From NCBI GenBank assembly GCA_027295555.1, contig JAPUKT010000482.1:1-5776 (forward strand): DNA of 5,776 nucleotides, in the 5' to 3' direction. This document shows, piece by piece, positions 1-5,528 of the stretch. The stretch comes from Deltaproteobacteria bacterium (lineage in GTDB: Bacteria > Myxococcota_A > Polyangia > Polyangiales > Houyiibacteriaceae). Numbering within the stretch: the stretch's first letter is position 1; each line of letters starts with the position of its first letter. The position numbers and the translations under genes were made by a program. The notes below the pieces were generated by a model that was given only the letters and a program-made list of their open reading frames with translations, did not search any database and was not told where the DNA came from.

Positions 1-257
1 GCCGCGTGTTTGGAGATGCTCTCCGCTGCCGGCCGCACGCCCTCGAGGGAGTCACCCGAGAGCGCATTTTCGATCTTTAGATAGTTATCCAGGATGGGCT
101 TCATCTGCCGGTCGAATCGCTGCGTGGCCGTCGCATGTGTCCCTGGCTCCGCGCGGACCAGGGTCGCGTTCAGGCTGAACGCAACGACTGACGCGCACCC
201 GAGCACAAGTAAGTGTGGAAGGAAATTGGTGGGTCGTGCTTGTGAGTGTTTCTTCAT
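1..257 (-). CDS. secreted protein, DUF3347-like, N-terminal part (cut by the window edge)
   Basis: An open minus-strand frame runs from ATG 257-255 to the left edge, giving 85 codons and no stop, so the gene is partial. The first 36 residues look like a Sec signal peptide: a MKK start, a hydrophobic stretch through LLVLGCASVVAFSL, and a likely cut after VRA. The mature part contains RFDRQMKPILDNYLKIENAL followed by GDSLEGVRPAAESI. This resembles the start of DUF3347 (a YL-x-hydrophobic-x-x-AL pattern, then an acidic turn and an Ala-rich helix), a helical domain often seen beside CusB-type and other metal-efflux genes. There is no clear Shine-Dalgarno sequence before the ATG. The gene is divergent from the metal operon, about 220 bp away, which fits a role in the same locus. 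The family call rests on about 30 residues and is tentative; that the frame is coding and secreted is more secure. Confidence 0.55.
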   Translation of the reverse strand, partial: MKKHSQARPTNFLPHLLVLGCASVVAFSLNATLVRAEPGTHATATQRFDRQMKPILDNYLKIENALSGDSLEGVRPAAESISKHA

Positions 258-473
258 GACATCAACAGTGAAGCAAAAGCGATGCCAATGAGGCAACCCT
301 GCGGCCACCGGCACTGCTTATTGCTGTGTTACACGAAAGCCTTCCCATGGAATCCACACCAGCCGCACGAAATGACCATCTGGGTCACTGGAGTTACCGG
401 AACGGTCACAAACCAGTCGTCGGGTCTAATGCCACACCTGGCAAGGAGTAAATGGGGTGCTAACGGCAACCCC
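258..473. other. divergent intergenic region with GGTCAC repeats
   Basis: This stretch separates the minus-strand secreted gene from the metal operon promoter. I see no convincing gene in it. It holds an inverted pair TGACC (373-377) and GGTCA (383-387) around a 5-bp centre, and a direct copy of GGTCAC at 383-388 and 404-409, exactly 21 bp (two helical turns) apart. A 9-bp palindrome GTGTTACAC lies at 326-334. These could be binding sites for a regulator of the leftward gene, but no known operator is matched. No good promoter for the leftward gene could be picked by eye. Confidence 0.3.
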
Positions 474-504
474 TTGACTCCGTAGTATGGTACGGACTTA
501 TAGT
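474..504 (+). promoter_or_regulatory. MerR-type sigma70 promoter with 19-bp spacer
   Basis: The -35 TTGACT (474-479) and -10 TATAGT (499-504) each match consensus at 5 of 6 positions and are separated by 19 bp. That over-long spacer is the signature of promoters activated by DNA untwisting by MerR-family proteins. The predicted transcription start is about 7 bp past the -10, near 511. The promoter points into the sensor gene and the whole downstream operon, so the regulator is probably part of its own transcript rather than divergent as in Tn501/Tn21. Confidence 0.88.
479..496. promoter_or_regulatory. MerR operator (inverted repeat in the spacer)
   Basis: The inverted repeat is TCCGTA (479-484), six bases, then TACGGA (491-496), centred at 487.5 between the -35 and -10 boxes. 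From memory, the half-sites are essentially those of the Tn501/Tn21 mer operator (TCCGTAC...GTACGGA) and unlike the CueR site. The likely ligand is the MerR-family protein encoded just downstream, which would repress without metal and activate with it. Confidence 0.85.
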
Positions 505-516
505 GTGTGCATGCAG

Positions 517-936
517 ATGGGGATCGATACGAAGCCTCTGACCATTGGACAGGTCGCCAAGCAAGCCGGCGTCGGCGTCGAGACCATCCGGTTTTACGAA
601 CGGCGGGGACTCATTGCAGAGCCCAAACGTCGCGCATCGGGATATCGACAGTATGCGCTCGATGCGGTTCGCCGGATTCGGTTCATTCGCCGCGCGAAGG
701 AGCTCGGTTTCACGCTCGAGGAGATATCCGATTTGCTCTCCCTTCGCGTCGACCCGAACAGCACGAGCTCGGATGTGCGCAAGCGTGCACGGGACAAGAT
801 CACCGACATTGAAGATAAGATCGCAAGGCTTGAGCGCATGAGGGCTGCGCTCAAGCGAGTGGCATCGAAATGTAAAGGGCGCGGGCCTACCAGCGAATGC
901 CCGATTCTCGAAGAGCTCGAACGGGAGGCCGAGTGA
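517..936 (+). CDS. MerR-family heavy-metal-responsive transcriptional regulator
   Basis: This is a cytoplasmic metal sensor of about 139 residues, normal for MerR/CueR/ZntR. It has a winged-helix start (LTIGQVAKQAGVGVETIRFY), the ERRGLI and SGYRQY wing segments, then LGFTLEEISDLL, a long dimer helix, and a metal loop with two Cys eight residues apart (C119 and C128 counted from ATG 517) in GRGPTSECPI. The position of MerR Cys82 is occupied by Ser (S84, in STSSDV), as in CueR Ser77. The frame opens at ATG 487, but that codon lies inside the operator and upstream of the predicted transcript start. ATG 511 or 517 is therefore the real start; neither has a Shine-Dalgarno sequence, and the mRNA may be leaderless. 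The stop overlaps the next start (TGATG). The family is certain; the metal (Hg(II) or a monovalent ion) is not, so I give no symbol. Confidence 0.93.
   Translation: MGIDTKPLTIGQVAKQAGVGVETIRFYERRGLIAEPKRRASGYRQYALDAVRRIRFIRRAKELGFTLEEISDLLSLRVDPNSTSSDVRKRARDKITDIEDKIARLERMRAALKRVASKCKGRGPTSECPILEELEREAE
923..928 (+). promoter_or_regulatory. ribosome binding site of the MerC-like gene
   Basis: GGGAGG lies 7 nt before ATG 936, inside the end of the sensor gene. It decides in favour of 936 over an in-frame alternative at 897, whose extra 13 residues are charged and lie inside the sensor's coding region. Confidence 0.7.
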
Positions 937-1394
937 TGTCGAAAGAAATGAGAAGCCAAAAACGTGGCTCGCTTGGAGCGGTTCTGACGCTGCCCGCGGC
1001 GGTGTTGCCCCTTCTTCCGAGTTTCACGTGTCCCCTCTGCCTTGCCGCTTATGCGGGTGTCCTGTCGACCCTCGGCCTGGGCTTCGTACTCACAGAAAGC
1101 GTCCTCGCGCCCTTGATCGTCGCGTTTTTGCTCGTGGGGATTGCGAGCATCGCGTGGACTACCCGAAGCCACCGCCGCGCCGGTCCTCTGTTGACGATCG
1201 TCACGGGATCAGCGGCGGTCGTGGCGGGTCGTCTCGTGTGGAACACGCCTGCCGTTCTGTACGTGGGCATCGCGCTGGTGATCGCTGCATCGCTCTGGAA
1301 CTTGTGGCTCAAGAGGCCCGTCCGCCGCTCACGGCTCCAGCTTCGCCGCGGTGCCATCCCGAGTCCCGAATCCATTGAAGGAGAACATTTATGA
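936..1394 (+). CDS. merC: MerC-like inner-membrane metal transport protein
   Basis: This 152-residue polytopic membrane protein has about four hydrophobic segments (roughly residues 12-30, 36-54, 56-75 and 84-122, the last covering two helices), the length and topology of MerC. Near the first helix it carries the Cys pair CPLC (C32, C35), followed by AAYAGVLSTLGLGF. From memory, Tn21 MerC has CAAC followed by a similar Ala/Gly-rich stretch ending GLGF at the same place. The last helix, YVGIALVIAASLWNLW, also closely resembles MerC's YVGLALMIGVSIWDF. MerC carries Hg(II) across the inner membrane to the cytoplasm. There is no vicinal Cys-Cys pair as in MerT or MerF, and no second Cys pair. The tail after residue 126 is basic and cytosolic. 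Start 936 overlaps the sensor stop by one base, and its own stop overlaps the next ATG (ATGA). The cargo could be another soft metal. The family call is good; the symbol is by similarity. Confidence 0.78.
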   Translation: MSKEMRSQKRGSLGAVLTLPAAVLPLLPSFTCPLCLAAYAGVLSTLGLGFVLTESVLAPLIVAFLLVGIASIAWTTRSHRRAGPLLTIVTGSAAVVAGRLVWNTPAVLYVGIALVIAASLWNLWLKRPVRRSRLQLRRGAIPSPESIEGEHL

Positions 1395-1738
1395 AACCTC
1401 TATTTGCATGCGTATTCATCGTCGCAAGTTTGGCGGCGTGTGAGCGTCAACGGGAAGCACCTGCGCCGACTGAGGCCGTGCAGACCGCCTCGACACCGGC
1501 GAACACGACCACCCTAAAGATTCGCATCGCCGGCATGGTTTGCGGTGGTTGCGCGGAAGCGGCGCAGCAGGCGCTGGAGCGTATCGACGGTGTGCGTTCG
1601 GCCGAGGTGTCTTTTGAGGAAGGCATGGCGACGGTGATCTGCGAAGCTGGCGTCAGTGCCGACAAGCTCGTGACTGTCTTGCACCACGTGGAAATGAACG
1701 GCGAGAAGATGCAGTTTCAGGCCTCTGTCGTCGAGTAG
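1391..1738 (+). CDS. MerP-like HMA-domain lipoprotein
   Basis: This 115-residue protein starts with a lipoprotein signal (hydrophobic FACVFIVASLAAC; lipobox LAAC with Cys17 as the lipidated residue). An Ala/Pro/Thr-rich linker to about residue 41 follows, then one heavy-metal-associated domain (about 42-114). The metal motif is GMVCGGC (C51 and C54), followed by the family's AAQQALERIDGV helix and SAEVSFEEGMATV strand. Classical MerP is a free periplasmic Hg(II) carrier of about 72 mature residues. This version is tethered to a membrane by lipid, a clear difference. Residue 18 is Glu, not Asp, so outer-membrane sorting is likely if the Lol rule of E. coli applies. A strong AAGGAG lies 7 nt before ATG 1391, which overlaps the MerC-like stop by 4 bases. 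It probably hands metal to or from the MerC-like protein. Confidence 0.85.
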   Translation: MKPLFACVFIVASLAACERQREAPAPTEAVQTASTPANTTTLKIRIAGMVCGGCAEAAQQALERIDGVRSAEVSFEEGMATVICEAGVSADKLVTVLHHVEMNGEKMQFQASVVE

Positions 1739-1749
1739 CGGAGACAACG

Positions 1750-2262
1750 ATGAGACCGACAAGGCGCATCCTTACAATGATCACGGCGGCCGCTCTGGTG
1801 ACTGGGATCCTCGCGGTGGCCGAGCCTGCTCTTGCTGCCGTCGACCACTACGACGTTCAAGTCGCCGGGCTGGCCTGCCCCTGTTGCGCATATGGTCTGG
1901 AAAAGAAGCTCAAGAAGCTCCCTGGGGCGGTCAATGTGCGAATCGAGCTCAACACGGGCTGGGCTTCCTTTGACGTATCGAGCGGCGTGCTCTTGCCTGA
2001 GCCGGTCCAGGATGCAGTTCGTAAGGCCGGTTTCACGCCGCGAGACATCAGGGTGACCGCAAGCGGGACCGTGCAAGGCCAAGGAGATGAGCTGCGGCTC
2101 AGTGTCGGCAGTAACCAAATGCTCACGCTCCACGGTGGGGAAGCCTTCGGCGAGCTTCGAGCGCTCGTGAAAAAGGGACACCGCGACGTGGTTGTGACGG
2201 GACTGATCCGTCGCGTGGACGACACGTGGCAATTGGCAGTCGCCGAAGCCAAGCCACAGTAG
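1750..2262 (+). CDS. secreted HMA-domain protein with CPCC metal site
   Basis: This 170-residue protein begins with a Sec signal peptide (MRPTRR, then a hydrophobic core, cut near ALA-A at 29/30). An HMA-like domain (about 33-103) carries GLACPCC, so the CxxC pair (C43, C46) has an extra Cys45 between and Met is replaced by Ala before the first Cys. The usual helix YGLEKKLKKLPGAV and strands follow. Residues 104-170 form a second, beta-rich segment (ASGTVQGQGDELRLSVG ... DVVVTGLIRRVDDTWQLAV) that I do not recognise; its pattern suggests a small barrel. The role inferred is a periplasmic metal carrier, the second HMA protein of the operon. GGAGA lies 5 nt before the ATG, and the gap to the previous stop is 11 nt. 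That it is an HMA protein is secure; the function of the C-terminal domain is unknown. Confidence 0.82.
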   Translation: MRPTRRILTMITAAALVTGILAVAEPALAAVDHYDVQVAGLACPCCAYGLEKKLKKLPGAVNVRIELNTGWASFDVSSGVLLPEPVQDAVRKAGFTPRDIRVTASGTVQGQGDELRLSVGSNQMLTLHGGEAFGELRALVKKGHRDVVVTGLIRRVDDTWQLAVAEAKPQ

Positions 2263-2272
2263 GGAACCTGAC

Positions 2273-3202
2273 ATGCGAGGCCACGAGTTATTGGGACGAT
2301 GGATCTCGTCGCTGGTGTTGGCGGGCGCCCTCATCTGGACGAGCAGGGCCGAAGCAGGCCCCATCACGTTCAACACTGCGTTGCCGGTGCATGCGAACGA
2401 GCTGATCGTCCGGGAGCAAGTGATCTGGCTGCGGGCTACCGATGATCCGAGCCCCATGAACCGCAACCTCAACATCATCGCGGTGCCCACAGTCCTCGTC
2501 TATGGCGCGCATCCGCGCGTGGCCGTGTTCGGCATTTTGCCGTTTCTATACAAGCGCCTGGATGTCACGATCACGACGCCGAGCGGAGAGCAGCGCGTGA
2601 GGCGTTCAACGAGCGGGTTTGGCGATCTGTCGACCTTCGTTCGTGTGACGGCGCTGCAAATCGACCGCCCTCGGGAAACGATTCGCCTGGCCCCCTTCGC
2701 GGGTCTCAAAATGCCCACCGGCGCCACTGGCATCGCGGATGATCTCGGGCAGCTCCCTCCAGCACTCCAGCTCGGTTCTGGATCCTGGGATCCCTTTCTG
2801 GGCCTGATCTTCACCTGGCAGAAACTACGCTGGGAGTTTGACGTCTCGGGGAGCTACTTGGTTCGCACCCAGGCCAATGACTTCAACGCGGGGGATGAGG
2901 CGCGCGGTGATGCATCGTTTCAATATCGTGTGGTCCCCTGGGGCGAGGTCGGGCCGGGCGTCCCGAGCTGGCTCTTCGCCGTGCTGGAAACCAATGTCGT
3001 GTGGCAGGGCCGCGACGAAATCGCCGGTGTAGAAAATCCTGATTCGGGAGGCTTGAATTGGTATCTGGCACCCGGGTTGCAGTGGATCACGTTGCGCACC
3101 GTGCTCGAGGCTGCAGTGCAGATCCCCGTGCTCACCAGAACCAACGGACAGGGCCTCGGCCAAGACTTCATCGCACGACTGAGCTTCCGGATGAACTTCT
3201 GA
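2273..3202 (+). CDS. outer-membrane beta-barrel protein, 'transporter' (MetA-pathway-like) type
   Basis: This 309-residue protein has a signal peptide (cut after AEA at 28) and then alternating amphipathic strands throughout, for example LNIIAVPTVLVYGA, RVAVFGILPFLYKRL, WEFDVSGSYLV and WLFAVLETNVVW. It ends ARLSFRMNF; a final Phe in an alternating strand is the usual outer-membrane barrel insertion signal. The segment APFAGLKMPTG, followed by a Gly/Ser-rich loop and WDPFLGL, is typical of the barrel family annotated as 'transporter' and related to the phenol-degradation MetA family (PF13557). No Cys is present in the mature protein, so it would not bind soft metals through thiols. AGGGA, overlapping the previous stop, precedes ATG 2273 by 7 nt. 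In this operon it may be an outer-membrane channel for metal or for a metal complex. Barrel nature is confident; substrate is unknown. Confidence 0.8.
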   Translation: MRGHELLGRWISSLVLAGALIWTSRAEAGPITFNTALPVHANELIVREQVIWLRATDDPSPMNRNLNIIAVPTVLVYGAHPRVAVFGILPFLYKRLDVTITTPSGEQRVRRSTSGFGDLSTFVRVTALQIDRPRETIRLAPFAGLKMPTGATGIADDLGQLPPALQLGSGSWDPFLGLIFTWQKLRWEFDVSGSYLVRTQANDFNAGDEARGDASFQYRVVPWGEVGPGVPSWLFAVLETNVVWQGRDEIAGVENPDSGGLNWYLAPGLQWITLRTVLEAAVQIPVLTRTNGQGLGQDFIARLSFRMNF

Positions 3203-4131
3203 TGACGCGAAAATCACGTACGATCACACGGCTCGGGCTAGCAGCTGCCTTCGTTGTCGTCGCGCTCGCGTCAGCGGCGATCCTATGGGGCAACAAGCCG
3301 ATACCATCGCTCGTCTACCTCCACGCGATCGGGACCGAAGAGGGCCTAGGACGTCTACTGCAACCGGTAGGCGTCGCGGTGTCCCCGGGCGCGGAGCTCT
3401 TCGTGACAGACTCCGGAAACCAACGCATCAGCGTCTTCGACGAGCAGGGAACGTTTTTGCGGGCGTTTGGGCAGGAAGGCAACGGGCCCGGAGAGCTCGA
3501 CCGACCCATGCACCTATCGTTTGGGCCGGACGGATTTCTTTACGTTGCGGAGTACATCAACGATCGCATCTCGGTATTCCACCAGGACGGCACCTTTGTC
3601 CGTCACCTGAAGCCCAAGGGCGTGGACGCGCCCTCGGGCGTGGCCGTAGATGCCGCCGGCGCAATGTACGTCGCAGACTTCTACAACCATCGCGTTATCG
3701 TGTTGTCCCCTGACGGTTCAGAGCGTGTATGGGGCCATGCCGGCCAAGGCGGGTTGGGCGAGCTCCACTACCCCACAGACGTCGCAATCGGGCCGGAGGG
3801 AGAAGTTTGGGTCGCCGACGCGTATAACAACCGACTTCAGCGCTTCGTCGCAGGCAAGGCCACGCAGATGATCACAGGCATCACCGTCGCCAACGGGGTC
3901 GCAGTCGATCGCGATGGACGCGTGTGGGCTGTCGACTTCGAGGGAGGTAGGGTCAGGGCGTTCAATCCGAATGGAGCACCCCTTACCGTGTTGGGCGAAC
4001 CGGGCAGCGGCCGAGAACAGCTTCGCCATCCTACCGCTGTGGCCGTGACAGGAAGTCGCGTCTACGTGGCGGATTTCGGCAACGATCGCATTCAGGTCTG
4101 GGGCATCGGGCAAGGAGCAGGCTCGCCCTGA
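3202..4131 (+). CDS. NHL-repeat six-bladed beta-propeller, membrane-anchored
   Basis: This 309-residue protein has a basic start (MTRKSRTITR), one hydrophobic segment (about 11-29, signal anchor or signal peptide), and six NHL-type repeats. They begin near residues 54, 101, 144, 191, 231 and 277, each with a P-x-x-VAV start, a VADxxNxR core and a hydrophobic I/V-x-VF end; examples are LFVTDSGNQRISVF, MYVADFYNHRVIVL and VYVADFGNDRIQVW. Six repeats make one complete closed propeller, facing the periplasm or outside. NHL propellers usually bind proteins or peptides; no catalytic signature or Cys is seen. ATG 3202 overlaps the barrel-gene stop (TGATG) with no strong Shine-Dalgarno sequence, so it is probably translationally coupled to the barrel. 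The frame is open upstream to 3058, but that part runs through the barrel gene in another frame. It is the last gene of the operon; a partner or scaffold role with the barrel is inference. Confidence 0.85.
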   Translation: MTRKSRTITRLGLAAAFVVVALASAAILWGNKPIPSLVYLHAIGTEEGLGRLLQPVGVAVSPGAELFVTDSGNQRISVFDEQGTFLRAFGQEGNGPGELDRPMHLSFGPDGFLYVAEYINDRISVFHQDGTFVRHLKPKGVDAPSGVAVDAAGAMYVADFYNHRVIVLSPDGSERVWGHAGQGGLGELHYPTDVAIGPEGEVWVADAYNNRLQRFVAGKATQMITGITVANGVAVDRDGRVWAVDFEGGRVRAFNPNGAPLTVLGEPGSGREQLRHPTAVAVTGSRVYVADFGNDRIQVWGIGQGAGSP

Positions 4132-4143
4132 CGCAAACGAATG

Positions 4144-4160
4144 GGCGCCCGAAGCGCGCC
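4144..4160. terminator. UUCG hairpin between convergent genes, possible terminator
   Basis: Read on the minus strand, GGCGC pairs with GCGCC around a C-UUCG-G tetraloop with one bulged G. This is a short but very stable hairpin starting 2 nt after the reductase stop codon and 13 nt after the stop of the NHL gene. On the minus strand the following bases are only mildly U-rich (CATTCGTTTG), and the plus strand has no U-run. It could end the leftward transcript or protect the mRNA 3' end; a strict intrinsic terminator is not shown. Confidence 0.4.
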
Positions 4161-4161
4161 T

Positions 4162-5526
4162 TCACACCATGGAGCCGAGATCCGAAGCGTAACTTGGATA
4201 CGCGAAGATCGCGGCTTTGATTCGATTGGCGCTGAGCCCGGCGTTCATCGCGAGTGCCAAAAGATTCAGCTGCTCTTCGGCGCCAGGGCCCATCAGGTGC
4301 GCACCGACGATCTGACCCGTGGCTTTGTCCACGAGGACTTTGTACGCGGAGTGCGTTTCAGCGACGCGAAGCGAAGAGTACCAATGTCCGGTCTTCTGAA
4401 AGTGTACGTCGATGTCCATGCCCTGCTGCCTGGCCTCTTCTTCTAAAAGCCCTACCCGTCCCAGCGGAGGAAGGGTAAAGACCATGCTCGGGATCGGAGG
4501 ATAATCGACCTGGCGCGCATCCTTTTCGGCGAGCAGATTCTTGAAGGCGATGCGGGCCTCGTACGCAGACACCGGCGTCAGATTGGGAGCAGGCGTGTCG
4601 GCGCAATCCCCAGCCGAAAAGACCGCAGGGTTCGACACGCTTCGCATGGAGTCGCTGACCTTGATGCCGCGAGGCCCATATTCGACGTTCGCGGTTTCAA
4701 GCTGCAACTGATCGAGGTCAGGCACCCGCCCTGCCCCGTGCACCACGGCATCGCATTCCAGCGAGTCGGGGCCCGCGGGGGTGCTCACATCGACGCAAAA
4801 CGCAGAGCTTCGAGCGGTAATTCCGTCCACACAAGCGGGAAAACGGACATCGACGCCGAGCTCGCGCGTCCGCTGCACGAGCAGTCCCACCAGGTCCGGA
4901 TCGAACGCCGGAAGCGGGCGGACGCCGCGGTGAAAGATCGTGACCTCCGATGCTCCCGCACGACGTGCGATGTGTGCAAACTCGAATGATATGAAACCGC
5001 CGCCCACGAACGCGATGCGGTTGGGGAGCGCCTCCAGGTTCAAGAACTGCGTGCTCGTGATCAAGAGATCTTCGCCCGGGATTCCGAGCGTTGCCGGCCG
5101 CGCTCCGGTCCCGATGTGAACGTACCGCGGATGTACCTCGCGATCGCCGACTCGAACCACGTTGGGGGAGACAAAATGAGCCGTCCCGTGGAGGGTCACG
5201 ACGCCTGCCTTTTCTAGCCCGCCCTCGACTCGCCCAGGCATCACGTCCGTGAACGTGCGTTTGAATGCCATGAGATCCGTCCAGTCGATCTCGAGATCTG
5301 TCGCGCGAACGCCTCGGCCCTTCATGCGACGCAACCAATCGAGCGCCTCGGTGGCTCCGACGAGCATCTTCTTGGGATCGCACCCGCGAAGCGCGCACGT
5401 GCCGCCGTAGGGCAACGAATCCACGATGGCAACCTTCCAGCCGGCACCCGCGCAGGCGCGTGCCACGCTGGTGGCTCCAGTGCCCGCACCGATCACGACC
5501 AGATCAAAAGACTCCTCTGATGGCAT
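4162..5526 (-). CDS. FAD-dependent pyridine nucleotide-disulfide oxidoreductase, MerA/GR-like without the C-terminal Cys pair
   Basis: This 454-residue cytoplasmic flavoenzyme has an N-terminal FAD fold (VVIGAGTGATSVA, 11-21), the redox disulfide GGTCALRGCDPKKM (C44, C49; CxxxxC spacing), an NAD(P)H fold (FVGGGFISFEFA, 173-184), a second FAD motif (VFSAGDCAD, 302-310) and a C-terminal dimer domain (about 345-454). HR at 199-200 and R203 after the second nucleotide-fold strand suggest NADPH (inference). The end reads AYPSYASDL, so the His of the lipoamide/glutathione reductase HPT-x-x-E motif is Tyr, and the chain stops 5 residues later. MerA's C-terminal CysCys tail and N-terminal HMA domain are both absent. 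Mercuric reductase is therefore a similarity name only; a thiol-disulfide or related reductase is equally possible. It starts 2 nt after the [2Fe-2S] protein's stop, with only a weak GAGAG as ribosome site, and converges on the metal operon. Confidence 0.88.
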   Translation of the reverse strand: MPSEESFDLVVIGAGTGATSVARACAGAGWKVAIVDSLPYGGTCALRGCDPKKMLVGATEALDWLRRMKGRGVRATDLEIDWTDLMAFKRTFTDVMPGRVEGGLEKAGVVTLHGTAHFVSPNVVRVGDREVHPRYVHIGTGARPATLGIPGEDLLITSTQFLNLEALPNRIAFVGGGFISFEFAHIARRAGASEVTIFHRGVRPLPAFDPDLVGLLVQRTRELGVDVRFPACVDGITARSSAFCVDVSTPAGPDSLECDAVVHGAGRVPDLDQLQLETANVEYGPRGIKVSDSMRSVSNPAVFSAGDCADTPAPNLTPVSAYEARIAFKNLLAEKDARQVDYPPIPSMVFTLPPLGRVGLLEEEARQQGMDIDVHFQKTGHWYSSLRVAETHSAYKVLVDKATGQIVGAHLMGPGAEEQLNLLALAMNAGLSANRIKAAIFAYPSYASDLGSMV

Positions 5527-5528
5527 GC

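Noticed and set aside
246..485. 79-residue plus-strand ORF in the intergenic region
   Set aside because: It overlaps the divergent gene's start and runs into the operator; no ribosome site, no family resemblance. The opposite strand is also open for about 30 codons in two frames here, so openness is uninformative.
594..1172. 192-residue minus-strand ORF
   Set aside because: It lies antisense to the sensor and MerC-like genes, is Arg/Ser-rich as expected from GC-rich antisense frames, and shows no domain.
936..1394. MerT or MerF identity for the membrane protein
   Set aside because: MerT and MerF have vicinal Cys-Cys pairs and two or three helices; this has CPLC, four helices and a MerC-like last helix.
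1717..2490. 257-residue minus-strand ORF
   Set aside because: It is antisense to the secreted HMA and barrel genes, whose frames carry clear signal peptides and motifs; the antisense product has none.
2778..2795. Tandem GGATCC copies inside the barrel gene
   Set aside because: They encode part of an ordinary loop (GSWDP); two copies of a 6-bp word so close are likely chance.
4718..5398. 226-residue ORF on the same strand as the reductase
   Set aside because: It is an out-of-frame shadow of the reductase, very Arg-rich, and has no start signal.
4162..5526. Naming the reductase merA
   Set aside because: The C-terminal Cys pair and the HMA domain are missing, so the symbol would overstate the evidence.
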